Assembly (NCBI GenBank): GCA_964389305.1
Contig: CAYMEK010000009.1
Location: 21,687-85,686, forward strand
Direction: 5' to 3'
Origin: CAYMEK01 sp964389305
GTDB lineage: Bacteria > Spirochaetota > Spirochaetia > SZUA-6 > DRHE01
DNA length: 64,000 nt
In this document: positions 7,862-16,524 of the stretch, piece by piece
Layout: each line of letters opens with the position of its first letter
Position numbering within the stretch: position 1 is the stretch's first letter
Program-made: the position numbers and the translations under genes
Notes under the pieces: model-generated
What the model was told of the DNA's origin: nothing
The model's input: only the letters and a program-made list of their open reading frames with translations
Database searches by the model: none

Positions 7862-9889
7862 ATGGAGCAGCCTACTATGATTACAAAAGAGCTGGTAGAG
7901 GCGGCACTGAAGCTCCTGGGCAAGCGCAGGCTGGTGCTGTCGATCCACGACGGTAGCTTTCCCGGCGATGCGGAGGAGGAGATCGGCAGAGGCACTCCCT
8001 ACGGCAGTGGCGGCCGGGCTTTCGTCGAGTTTGTGCGCGATCTTGGCTTCAACGGGCTGCAGCTCGGACCCCAGGGGCAAACCGGCCGCCGTAATCCCTC
8101 CCCCTACGACAGCACGGCCTGGTCCCGGAATGTCCTGTCCATCGCGCCAGGACCCCTGGCCAGAGACCCGCAGTGGGCGGGGCTTCTACCTGAGGAGACT
8201 CTGGCGAGGGCGCTGCGGGACGCCTCGCCGAAAAATACCGAAAACGACGGAGGCGTCGGCAGAGACGCTCGGCCGGGGGGCGGCGGCCCGGTGGTGGAGG
8301 AGGCCGGCGGGGCGGCGGCGGAGGCGGACCGCGAGCGGGTGCGCTATGAGCTGGCTTTCGCCAGCCAGAGGCGGCTCCTGCAGCGGGTATCCGAGTGTTT
8401 CGAAGAGCGCAGGTCAAGCGATCCGGCGGTCAAAGCCCTGGCGAAAAAGCTGGAGGAGTTCAGCCGGGAACACAGGGGCTGGCTGGAGCCGGACGCCCTG
8501 TACGAGGCTCTGGCCGGACACTACGGCACGGAGGACTGGACGCGCTGGCTGGGGCGGAAAGAGTCCGTGCTGGACCGCCGGCTTTTCTGCCCGCAGGACG
8601 GCGGACAGAGCGCGTTTGAGCAGAGGCGTCGGGAGCTCGAGGGGCTCTATGCCCGCCGCATCGGATTCTACGAGCTGTGCCAGTTCCTGGCCCACCAGCA
8701 ACACCTCCACTTCCACCGGAATGTGCATCGGCTGGGCCTGTACCTGTACGCCGACCTGCCGATCGGACTTTCGCCCCGGGATGCCTGGGTCCTGCAGCCC
8801 CTGTTTCTCGACGGCTACCGCCTCGGCGCCCCGCCCAGCCGCACCAATCCGGAAGGCCAGCCGTGGAATTTCCACGTATTCGACCCCGAGTCCTACGACC
8901 GCCCGGGGCGCGCTGCCTTCTCGGTGAAGGAATACCTGAGCCTGCGCATGAATAAAATATTCGGGGAATACGACGGACTGCGCATCGACCACCCGCAGGG
9001 GCTGGTGTGCCCCTGGGTGTACAGGAGCGACGATCCGGATCCGCTGCATGCGGTCCAACAGGGAGCGCGCCTGTTCGCCTCCCCCGATCTGGCCGACCAT
9101 CCTCGCCTAGCCGCCTACGCCATCGTTCGTCCAGAACAGCTGGCCGGAGAGCCCGGGGTGAAACGCTACGATGACAACTGGGTGCGCAGCCTGGAACCGC
9201 AGCAGGTCGAGCGCTACGCCGCTCTAATGGAGATTATCATGGACTGCGCCCGCAGACACGGCCGGGACATCCGGGATGTTGCCTGCGAGGTGCTCAGCAC
9301 TCTGCCCTATCCTCTGGCCCGGGTGATGGACCGCTACGATCTGGGACGCTTCAGGGTAACCCAGAAGGCGAACCTGGAGGATCCCGCCGACAGCTACCGC
9401 AGTGAAAACGCCCAACCCAAGGACTGGGTCATGCTGGGAAATCACGACACTCCTCCTATCTGGAGCGTGGTAAAAAAATGGCGCAAGAGCGAAGAGGTCC
9501 GAGACCGGGCCGCCTATCTGTCCAGACGCCTGGCTCGGAGCGACTCTTCGCCAACCCCTGCCGAGCTGCAGTCCCGGTTGTCCTCGGACGCGGGCCGGCT
9601 GGTGCAGGCCCAGCTTGCCGACGCCCTGCTCAGCCCGGCCGAACAGGTGCTCGTTTTCTTTACCGACCTTTTCGGGTTGGAGGAAGCCTACAATGTCCCG
9701 GGCACGGTAGGCCCGCATAACTGGAGCCTGCGGGTGCCCCACGACTACCGGAGGATGTATCCCGAGCGCAGCCGCCGCCTCCGGGCTCTCAATCTGCCCT
9801 TTGCCCTGGCTCTGGCCCTGCGCAGCCGCAGCCGGTGTCCGGCCGGGCTAATAGAAAAGCTGGAGGCGGCTGCGAGGAGGACTCCATGA
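7862..9889 (+). CDS. malQ: 4-alpha-glucanotransferase (amylomaltase, GH77)
   Basis: A 675-aa GH77 enzyme that transfers alpha-1,4-glucan segments between maltooligosaccharides. Catalytic-region motifs are visible. DGLRIDHPQGL near residue 370 carries the nucleophile Asp, ACEVLST near residue 473 the general acid Glu, and LGNHDTPP near residue 523 the third acidic residue. Before the barrel core (about residues 115-150) is a Gly/Ala/Glu-rich insert that looks disordered. ATG 7862 has GGAGG 5 nt upstream and is preferred over GTG 7820. The stop overlaps the next ATG (ATGA). The enzyme is divergent from the enterobacterial MalQ but keeps all signature acids. Confidence 0.88.
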   Translation: MEQPTMITKELVEAALKLLGKRRLVLSIHDGSFPGDAEEEIGRGTPYGSGGRAFVEFVRDLGFNGLQLGPQGQTGRRNPSPYDSTAWSRNVLSIAPGPLARDPQWAGLLPEETLARALRDASPKNTENDGGVGRDARPGGGGPVVEEAGGAAAEADRERVRYELAFASQRRLLQRVSECFEERRSSDPAVKALAKKLEEFSREHRGWLEPDALYEALAGHYGTEDWTRWLGRKESVLDRRLFCPQDGGQSAFEQRRRELEGLYARRIGFYELCQFLAHQQHLHFHRNVHRLGLYLYADLPIGLSPRDAWVLQPLFLDGYRLGAPPSRTNPEGQPWNFHVFDPESYDRPGRAAFSVKEYLSLRMNKIFGEYDGLRIDHPQGLVCPWVYRSDDPDPLHAVQQGARLFASPDLADHPRLAAYAIVRPEQLAGEPGVKRYDDNWVRSLEPQQVERYAALMEIIMDCARRHGRDIRDVACEVLSTLPYPLARVMDRYDLGRFRVTQKANLEDPADSYRSENAQPKDWVMLGNHDTPPIWSVVKKWRKSEEVRDRAAYLSRRLARSDSSPTPAELQSRLSSDAGRLVQAQLADALLSPAEQVLVFFTDLFGLEEAYNVPGTVGPHNWSLRVPHDYRRMYPERSRRLRALNLPFALALALRSRSRCPAGLIEKLEAAARRTP

Positions 9890-10962
9890 CCGCCAGAGAA
9901 CGGGTTCTGGCCGCCCTGGCCTTCAGCGAGCCCGATCACACTCCCTGCGACTACTTCGCAACCCCGGAGATCAACCAGGCTCTGTTCAACCGCTTCCGGG
10001 TGAGCGAGGAGAACGAGGTGCGTGAACGGCTGGGAACGGATATCCGCTACCTGAATCCGCCCTATATCGGCCCGCCGCTGCCTCGCTTCGACGACGGCTC
10101 GGCAACCGACATTTGGGGCATTCGCAAGCGGCCGATGCCCAACGAGTACGGGGACTACGCAGAGCCGCTCGGCCTGCCCTACGCCGGCTGGAAGAAGGTG
10201 GAGGAGGCCGAATCGTTCAGCTGGCCGGACCCGGATTGGTTCGACTACAGCGCGCTGCCGGCACTCTGCAGCCGCTTTCCCGATTCGGCCATCGCGACCG
10301 GGGGATACCAGGTTCAGGATTTCATCAACGGCACCGCCTTCGGACGCGGGGTCGAGCAGGTGCTGATCGACATCGCCCTGCAGGACCCGGTGTTCCTGTA
10401 CATCGTGGAGCGGCGCCATCGTTTCTACCTCGAGGTCATCGAGCGCACCCTCCGGGCGGCCGCAGGACGCATCGATTTCGTTCTCTGCGGAGACGACTTC
10501 GGCAGCCAGCGCGGACTGCTCATCTCGCCTGCCAGCTTCGAGGTCCTGTTCGCGGCCAAGAAGAAAGAGCTCTTCGACCTCTGTCACAGCTACGGAACCC
10601 GGGTGTCTCATCATAGCTGCGGCTCCACCGTAGAGCTGATTCCCCGCTTCATCGAGCTCGGCATGGACGCCTTGCAGACCATCCAGCCCCAGGCGGCGGG
10701 TATGAATCCCTACCGGTTGAAGGAGCGCTTCCAGGATCGCATTACCCTGCACGGGGCGGTGGACGTGCAGGGCTGGCTCCAGCGGGCCACCATCGGGACT
10801 ATCGAAAGGGAAATCGAGCGCCTCATCGAGGAGGTCGGAGCCGGGGGAGGCTTTATTCTCGGACCCTGCCATAACCTGCAGCCAGACACTCCCGTCGAGA
10901 ACGTACTGGCCCTGTACCGCACCGCGGCAGCCAAGCGGGGGGTGAAGCTGGCCGACGTCTGA
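9886..10962 (+). CDS. UROD/MtaA-family protein
   Basis: A 358-aa protein of the uroporphyrinogen decarboxylase superfamily. N-terminal MTARERVLAALAFSEPDHTPCDYF is typical of the non-haem branch (MtaA and methylcobamide:CoM-like or uncharacterised). SHHSCGS near residue 241 and LHGAVDVQG near residue 288 are barrel motifs of this branch, and HHSCG could contribute a zinc ligand. No other haem-synthesis gene is nearby, so tetrapyrrole decarboxylation is unlikely. A methyltransferase role in corrinoid chemistry is plausible but not shown. The start ATG has AGGAGG and overlaps the malQ stop by 4 bp. Confidence 0.82.
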   Translation: MTARERVLAALAFSEPDHTPCDYFATPEINQALFNRFRVSEENEVRERLGTDIRYLNPPYIGPPLPRFDDGSATDIWGIRKRPMPNEYGDYAEPLGLPYAGWKKVEEAESFSWPDPDWFDYSALPALCSRFPDSAIATGGYQVQDFINGTAFGRGVEQVLIDIALQDPVFLYIVERRHRFYLEVIERTLRAAAGRIDFVLCGDDFGSQRGLLISPASFEVLFAAKKKELFDLCHSYGTRVSHHSCGSTVELIPRFIELGMDALQTIQPQAAGMNPYRLKERFQDRITLHGAVDVQGWLQRATIGTIEREIERLIEEVGAGGGFILGPCHNLQPDTPVENVLALYRTAAAKRGVKLADV

Positions 10963-11096
10963 CTCTGGTCGGCTCCTGACAGTCGATCCTGAAAGCGGGA
11001 ACCCGAATGTGTCGACCGGTTGCGGCTCGAAATCGAAGCTTTTCTAAAACCGCAGAATATTGTTGCCGGTCCGCAGGTCGCGCGGCTGTCATTTAT

Positions 11097-11209
11097 CTTG
11101 TCAAAGGCTCCCATAAGCCGTACACTGGGGCGGAATTGTCAGTGGAGTATTAGCGTAGAATGATAGAACAGGCGTTTCCAATATACCGGAACGACACGCT
11201 TGTCAAAGG
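11097..11209 (+). repeat. Direct repeat CTTGTCAAAGG, two copies
   Basis: Exact 11-nt copies lie at 11097-11107 and 11199-11209, 102 bp apart (close to ten helical turns), upstream of the phosphonate cluster. The first covers a -35 hexamer. They could be an operator pair or coincidence. Confidence 0.35.
11098..11126 (+). promoter_or_regulatory. Candidate sigma70 promoter of the phosphonate cluster
   Basis: TTGTCA (11098-11103), a 17-nt spacer and TACACT (11121-11126). Transcription would start near 11133, leaving a leader of about 170 nt before the GTG at 11303. The -35 lies inside the first copy of an 11-bp direct repeat, so a regulator could compete there. Confidence 0.45.
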
Positions 11210-11302
11210 TCCTTGCTTCTTCGGCCTGTGCAACATCTGGACCCGGCAAGCCGTGGAGCCCAAGGATTCAAGCTGATTCGGCGTGGGAAAGCAGGCGGAA
11301 TC

Positions 11303-12580
11303 GTGCGGGTTTTCTGCCGGGTGTTCTATTTCGTACTTTTTCTTTTCCTCACCTCACCCTCATATGCCTATCTGGATCCGGGCACGGGCAGCCTCCTCCT
11401 GTACGCCATCATGGGAATCGCGGTAACCGTGTTGTTCTCGATACGCGCCGTCTGGTACACGCTGAAAGGCAAGGCCTACCTCGTCGGCAGCGCGTCCGTG
11501 TTGACCGGCCTGCCGGACATTATCTTCCATTCGGAGGGCGGCAACTACTGGCAGGTCTTTGAGCCCGTGATCGCATCCCTCACGAGGGATGGAGCCGCCT
11601 GCGCCTACGTCACTCCGGATCCGGCGGATCCGGGCCTCTGTTCCGGCCTAGACCGTCTGAAGGCCTTCCGCCCTGGCGGGAACATGGCTACGATCGCGTG
11701 GATGAACGGCGCCAGAGCAGGGGTAGTCGTTTCCACTACACCACATCTGGACGTCTATATGCTCAGGCGCTCCAAGCGCGTGAAAAAGTATATCCATCTG
11801 TTTCACGCGCCGACAGACATCGTTTTCTATGAAAAGTACGCTTTCGACTGGTACGACTGCCTCTTGATCGTGGGTTCGTTCCAGGAAGCCGGAATACGCG
11901 AGCTGGAGCGCAAACGCGGCACTCCGGTCAAAGAGCTCCTGCCCACCGGGTGCACGTATTTCGACTATATGTTGAAGGAAGTTTCCACCCTTACAGTACC
12001 AGCTAGCTTACCACCCGCTGTTCTCTACGCTCCTGCTTGGGGCGTCCGCAGCTCCGTCCTCACGCACGGAACAGGAGTAATCGAATCCCTGGTCGGGTGC
12101 GGAATGAAAGTCATCTTCAGACCCCACCCTCAATTCTACGTGTCCCATGCCGAGATCATCCGGGACATCGAGAAGCGGCTGGCAGGGACCGATCTCGTGG
12201 AGATGGATCGCAACCGGACCGGCATCTCAGCCATGGCGAGGTCCGATGTTCTCATCACCGATCTCTCCGGCATCCTGTTCGACTATGCCTGTCTCTTTGC
12301 CCGGCCGATTCTGTTGGCCAACTCCGATGCGGACCCCGGAGGCCAGGAGGGCGAGGATCTGTCCGGCGCCCTCTGGGACGTGCTGGCGAGCAGGGAGCTC
12401 GCCTACGCCCTCGTAGACGGGATGGAGCGGCTGCCGGACCTCGTCACCCGCGCGCGGCGCAGCAGCGGAGAATACGAGCAGAGAGCGCGGGAATTTCGCG
12501 ATCGCACCTTCTATAACTTCGGCGAGGCGGGACCGGCAGCGGCCGGCAATATCCTGTCCGTGTTTCGGAGCGTCTCGTGA
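11303..12580 (+). CDS. CDP-glycerol glycerophosphotransferase (TagB/TagF)-family polymer transferase
   Basis: About 425 aa. A hydrophobic N-terminus (FYFVLFLFLTSPSYA) is followed by YLDPGTGSLLLYAIMGI, a motif of membrane proteins in surface-polymer loci. A second hydrophobic stretch comes before a cytosolic catalytic part. The catalytic region shows IHLFHAPTD near residue 168, YAPAWG near residue 243, FRPHPQFY near residue 272 and SDVLITDLSGILFDY near residue 312, all hallmarks of the CDP-glycerol glycerophosphotransferase family. Beside genes making CMP-activated aminoethylphosphonate, it may transfer that group, or a related phospho-alcohol, to a glycan or lipid. The GTG at 11303 is chosen because the signal-like helix starts there; TTG 11213 is the longer alternative. 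Confidence 0.75.
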   Translation: MRVFCRVFYFVLFLFLTSPSYAYLDPGTGSLLLYAIMGIAVTVLFSIRAVWYTLKGKAYLVGSASVLTGLPDIIFHSEGGNYWQVFEPVIASLTRDGAACAYVTPDPADPGLCSGLDRLKAFRPGGNMATIAWMNGARAGVVVSTTPHLDVYMLRRSKRVKKYIHLFHAPTDIVFYEKYAFDWYDCLLIVGSFQEAGIRELERKRGTPVKELLPTGCTYFDYMLKEVSTLTVPASLPPAVLYAPAWGVRSSVLTHGTGVIESLVGCGMKVIFRPHPQFYVSHAEIIRDIEKRLAGTDLVEMDRNRTGISAMARSDVLITDLSGILFDYACLFARPILLANSDADPGGQEGEDLSGALWDVLASRELAYALVDGMERLPDLVTRARRSSGEYEQRAREFRDRTFYNFGEAGPAAAGNILSVFRSVS

Positions 12581-12640
12581 ACATCACGAAAAGCGGGGAC
12601 GCAGCGAGCTCGATTATACGGAAGAAAGGAAGATCCGAGT

Positions 12641-14254
12641 ATGAAAAAAACACGGCAGTTTAAAAGGCTCCTTACCTCGTCCCACCTGGAGTTCCTCTGC
12701 GAGGCGCACAATGGCCTTTCGGCGCGGATCGTCGAGGAGGCCGGTTTCAAAGGGATCTGGGGGAGCGGACTCGCGATCTCTTCACAGCTGGGAGTCCGCG
12801 ACAGCAACGAGGCGAGCTGGACTCAGGTGCTGGACGTCATAGAGTTCATGGCCGATGCGACAAAGATCCCCATCCTTCTGGATGGCGATACCGGTTATGG
12901 CAATTTCAACAACATGCGGCGTCTGGTGCATAAGCTCGAACAGCGCGACGTGGCGGCCGTGTGCATAGAGGACAAGCTTTTCCCGAAGACCAATAGCTTC
13001 ATCCGGGGCGCGACCCAGCCGCTGGCGGATATGGAGGAGTTCGCCGGCAAGATCAAGGCGGGTAAAGACGCCCAAACCGACGATGATTTTTGCATCATTG
13101 CCCGAGTCGAGGCCTTTATCGCCGGATGGGGTCTTGCCGAAGCGCTCCGACGGGCCGAGGCCTATCGCCAGGCGGGTGCCGACGGAATCCTGATCCACAG
13201 CGCCCTTTCGGTGCCGGATGAAGTGCTCGCCTTCAAAGAGGAATGGGGCGACCGCCTGCCCGTGGTGATCGTGCCGACAAAATATTACTCGACGCCGACC
13301 GAGGTCTTCAGGCGGTATGGGTTTTCCATCGCCATATGGGCCAACCAGGTCGTACGCGCTGCTATAAGCGGAATGCAGCACGTGGCACAGGCCATCCATG
13401 AAGCCGAAAGCCTGATGGCGGTGGAAGACTCCATTCCCACGGTAGCCGAGGTATTTCGTTTGCAGGGCGAAAAGGAGCTCGAGGAGGCGGAAAAGCGCTA
13501 TCTTCCGCAACGGGGAGCGGGGATTCAGGCAATCGTGCTCGCCGCGGCCAGGGGCAAGGAGCTGGGAGAATTGACCGCGAGTAAGCCCAAGGCGATGATC
13601 GAGATCGGCGGCTCGCCGCTGCTCTCTCACATCGTCGACGGGTACAACGCCGTGGGCATCAAGGACCTCACCGTAGTACGCGGCTACTGCAGGGACGTCG
13701 TCGACCTCCCGGGCCTGGGGTACGTGGACAATCCCGAGTTCGACGTCACCGGCGAAGTCGTCTCGCTATCCAAGGCCCTCAACGCCATCGATGGGGAAAA
13801 GGATACGATCATTTCCTACGGTGACGTGCTCTTCAAGAAGTATATCGTGGAGATGCTCTCGGACAGCGACGAGCCATTCGCCATCGCCGTGGATACGGCC
13901 TGGCAGGAGAGTGTGAACCGTAGCCGCACCGCGGACTACGTGGAGTGCACGTTGCCCTATTCCCGCGAGGTCTTCGGGCAGAAAGTGTATCTGAACCGCT
14001 TGATCCACGACCGCGTAGAAGGACGGGTCCATGGCGAATGGATGGGATTCCTCAAGGTCGCCAAAGGATCGTTCGCCGTTTTTCAGCAGGCCGTCGCCGA
14101 AATCCTGGCCGCTCCGAACGGCCGCGACGCAAAGATCCCCGACCTGTTGAACGCTCTGGTTGCGGGCGGCTATAATGTGACGGTTCTCTACACCACCGGC
14201 AACTGGCTCGATATCGACAGCCTGGATGACGTGGTGCTGGCGGGCATGTTCTGA
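12641..14254 (+). CDS. Phosphoenolpyruvate mutase fused to a nucleotidyltransferase domain
   Basis: A 537-aa two-domain protein. Residues 1-290 are an isocitrate-lyase-fold PEP mutase, with DGDTGYGN at 81-88 and the diagnostic EDKLFPKTNSF at 110-120. It rearranges PEP to phosphonopyruvate, the entry step to C-P compounds. Residues about 295-537 are a sugar-phosphate-type nucleotidyltransferase fold (QAIVLAAARGKELGELTASK, KAMIEIGG, ISYGDVLF). Its glycine loop differs from the usual LAAGxGxRL in lacking the first Gly and the Arg. Such PepM-NTase fusions are known in phosphonate loci. AAGGAAG precedes the ATG. It leads the decarboxylase gene, which starts 14 bp after its stop. Confidence 0.92.
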   Translation: MKKTRQFKRLLTSSHLEFLCEAHNGLSARIVEEAGFKGIWGSGLAISSQLGVRDSNEASWTQVLDVIEFMADATKIPILLDGDTGYGNFNNMRRLVHKLEQRDVAAVCIEDKLFPKTNSFIRGATQPLADMEEFAGKIKAGKDAQTDDDFCIIARVEAFIAGWGLAEALRRAEAYRQAGADGILIHSALSVPDEVLAFKEEWGDRLPVVIVPTKYYSTPTEVFRRYGFSIAIWANQVVRAAISGMQHVAQAIHEAESLMAVEDSIPTVAEVFRLQGEKELEEAEKRYLPQRGAGIQAIVLAAARGKELGELTASKPKAMIEIGGSPLLSHIVDGYNAVGIKDLTVVRGYCRDVVDLPGLGYVDNPEFDVTGEVVSLSKALNAIDGEKDTIISYGDVLFKKYIVEMLSDSDEPFAIAVDTAWQESVNRSRTADYVECTLPYSREVFGQKVYLNRLIHDRVEGRVHGEWMGFLKVAKGSFAVFQQAVAEILAAPNGRDAKIPDLLNALVAGGYNVTVLYTTGNWLDIDSLDDVVLAGMF

Positions 14255-14267
14255 TGGAGAAGCGCGC

Positions 14268-15413
14268 GTGATATCCGCCCAGACGTTCGTGGAAGCGGCC
14301 AGGAAAAAGGGCTTCGGTTTGTGGACCGGAGTTCCCTGCTCCTACCTGAAACCCTTCATCAACTACGTGATCGACGCCCCCGACCTGCGCTACGTCGCCG
14401 CCGCGAACGAGGGGGATGCTGTCGCCGTCGCAACCGGCGCGGACTTGGGCGGCGTGCGCGCTATCGCCATGTTTCAGAACTCCGGGCTGGGAAACGCCGT
14501 CAACCCGCTCACCTCGCTAAACGCCATCTTCAGGATCCCGATTCTGGTCATCACCACGCTTCGCGGCGAACCGGGTGGCCCTCACGATGAACCGCAGCAT
14601 GCGCTGATGGGTCCAATCACCACGCGCATGCTCGAGTTGATGCAGATCCCGTGGGAATATTTTCCCCGGGAGGCAGGCGAGGTCGAGCCGGCTCTTGCCC
14701 GGGTTGTGACCCATATGGAGACCAAAAGTCTTCCCTATGCCCTTGTTATCAAGAAGGGCTCGGTCGCGGATTGGAAACTCAAGAGCGTACCGAAGCTCCG
14801 GCCCCTTGCACCGTCCCCCCCACCATCGGAAGGGGGGATGCCGCGCTTCACCCGGGAGGCGATTCTTCGGGCGGTGCAGGCTTCCCTGAGGCCCGGAGAC
14901 GTTGTGATCGCCTCTACCGGTTTTACGGGCCGTGAGCTCTACTCCCTGGAAGACCGCCGCGAGCAGCTCTACATGGTCGGCTCCATGGGTTGCGCGATGA
15001 GTCTGGGGCTCGGTCTGGCGCTCGTGCGTCCGAAGCTGCGAGTGATCGTGCTGGACGGTGACGGCGCCGCACTCATGCGGATGGGCGGCCTGGCCACGGT
15101 GGGATACGAGCGGCCGCCCAACCTGGTGCACATTCTGCTGGACAACCAGATGTACGAGTCGACGGGCGGGCAGTCCACGGTGTCCCACTCAGTCGATTTC
15201 TGCTCCATCGCCGCCGCCTGCGGCTATCCCCGCACGGCCCTGGCTACAAAGCCGGAGGAAGTTGCCGCATTTCTGGACGGCGCCGACGGCGCCGCACTGG
15301 GTCTTCTTCACGTAAAGATCCTCCCCGGCTCACCTGGCAATTTACCCAGACCGACCATCACACCCCCCGAGGTGGCTTCGCGTCTGCGGGCCTACATTAT
15401 TAATGGTAAATGA
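14268..15413 (+). CDS. ppd: Phosphonopyruvate decarboxylase
   Basis: A 381-aa thiamine-diphosphate enzyme that makes the PEP mutase reaction irreversible by converting phosphonopyruvate to phosphonoacetaldehyde. The N-terminal PYR domain has GVPCSYLKPFIN and the cofactor Glu in AANEGDAVAVATG near residue 50. The C-terminal PP domain carries the ThDP/Mg motif VLDGDGAALMRMGGLATVG, ending in LLDNQMYESTGGQ (about residues 262-303). Both halves are fused, as in typical Ppd. GTG 14268 has GGAGA 7 nt upstream. The stop lies inside the start region of the next gene. Confidence 0.93.
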   Translation: MISAQTFVEAARKKGFGLWTGVPCSYLKPFINYVIDAPDLRYVAAANEGDAVAVATGADLGGVRAIAMFQNSGLGNAVNPLTSLNAIFRIPILVITTLRGEPGGPHDEPQHALMGPITTRMLELMQIPWEYFPREAGEVEPALARVVTHMETKSLPYALVIKKGSVADWKLKSVPKLRPLAPSPPPSEGGMPRFTREAILRAVQASLRPGDVVIASTGFTGRELYSLEDRREQLYMVGSMGCAMSLGLGLALVRPKLRVIVLDGDGAALMRMGGLATVGYERPPNLVHILLDNQMYESTGGQSTVSHSVDFCSIAAACGYPRTALATKPEEVAAFLDGADGAALGLLHVKILPGSPGNLPRPTITPPEVASRLRAYIINGK

Positions 15414-15420
15414 GGAAAGA

Positions 15421-16524
15421 ATGGAAACGAAAGAGAAGATGGTTTTGTTGAATCCAGGGCCGGTCAGCTTAACCCAGCGGGTGCGCGCGGCCATGTCGAA
15501 GGAAGACCTGTGTCATCGGGAGCCCGAGTTCGCCGAGCTGGTGCTCGATATTCGCGGGCGCCTCAAGCGCGTATACGCCGAAGCGCAGAACGATTATGAA
15601 GCGATTCTCATGACCGGCTCCGGCACCTGCGCGGTGGAGGCGATGATCTCCAGTTTCGTACCAAAAAGCGGAAGGGTACTCGTGATCGCCAATGGCGTCT
15701 ACGGCGAGCGGATGGGAGCGATGATCGAGGCACAGGGCAAGCATCAGGTCCTGGTGCGCTCCGAGTGGCCGGAGCCCATGAACCTGACCGAGGTCGACCG
15801 CCGCCTTACCGCCGATCCCTCGCTCACGCACGTGCTGGCCGTTCAGAACGAGACGACGACAGGGCGGCACAACGACCTGCCCGCACTCGCTCGACTGTTG
15901 AAAAAGCACGACCGCCGTCTCCTGCTGGACGCAGTAAGCAGTTTCGCGGGGGAGGAAATCCGTTTTGCCGATTGGAACCTGGACGCCCTAGGCGCGGTTG
16001 CCAACAAGTGCATCCACGGAACGCCCGGGATCTGCTTTGTTCTGGCTCGCAGCGAGCTTTTTGAAAAAAACACCAGCGGAGCTAATTCGATCTACCTCGA
16101 CCTCTACCGATACTACCAGGAGCAGAAAAGCGGCTCCTCGCCCTTCACCCAGGCCACGCATGTCTGTGTGGCGTTTCAGCAGGCGCTGGTCGAATTGGAA
16201 GAGGCCGGCGGCTGGAAAGCGCGCAGGGAGCGCTACCGGCACCTGTCGCGGAGGATCCGCGCCGAGTTGGATCGTCTTGGGATCCGTCGCTTTCTCCCGG
16301 AGGAAGCCTACTGCGCGATGATTTCCTCGTTCCACCTTCCTCAGGGTGTGAGTTACGAGCAGCTTCACGACCTCATGAAGGAGGAGGGTTTTGTGATCTA
16401 CGCGGGCCAGGCGGGCCTCTACCACTCGATTTTTAGAATCGCGAACATGGGCGATATAACGGACGGCGATCTGGCGCGGCTGATTGAAGTGTTTCGAAAG
16501 CGTTTTGGAGCGGCCGTGGCGTGA
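15421..16524 (+). CDS. phnW: 2-aminoethylphosphonate--pyruvate transaminase
   Basis: A 367-aa class V PLP aminotransferase. LLNPGPVSLTQRVRAAM at the N-terminus and LCHREPEF near residue 30 are the AEP transaminase substrate signature. MTGSGTCAVEA binds the PLP phosphate. The Schiff-base Lys is in ANKCIHGTPG near residue 195. Inside this locus it would run in the biosynthetic direction, aminating phosphonoacetaldehyde to 2-aminoethylphosphonate. ATG 15421 has GAGGAAA just upstream; the in-frame ATG at 15403 is possible and would overlap ppd. It ends in a GTGA overlap with the cytidylyltransferase. Confidence 0.92.
   Translation: METKEKMVLLNPGPVSLTQRVRAAMSKEDLCHREPEFAELVLDIRGRLKRVYAEAQNDYEAILMTGSGTCAVEAMISSFVPKSGRVLVIANGVYGERMGAMIEAQGKHQVLVRSEWPEPMNLTEVDRRLTADPSLTHVLAVQNETTTGRHNDLPALARLLKKHDRRLLLDAVSSFAGEEIRFADWNLDALGAVANKCIHGTPGICFVLARSELFEKNTSGANSIYLDLYRYYQEQKSGSSPFTQATHVCVAFQQALVELEEAGGWKARRERYRHLSRRIRAELDRLGIRRFLPEEAYCAMISSFHLPQGVSYEQLHDLMKEEGFVIYAGQAGLYHSIFRIANMGDITDGDLARLIEVFRKRFGAAVA

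Larger units (their letters stand above)
10963..11302. other. Intergenic region before the phosphonate cluster
   Basis: A 340-bp gap. It contains one good plus-strand promoter (11098-11126) and an 11-bp direct repeat (CTTGTCAAAGG at 11097 and 11199). An open frame from TTG 11213 continues into the next gene, but its N-terminal 30 residues look non-coding. No structured RNA or terminator with a U-tract was recognised. Confidence 0.5.

Noticed and set aside
9745..10872. 375-aa minus-strand frame
   Set aside because: Antisense to the UROD-family gene.
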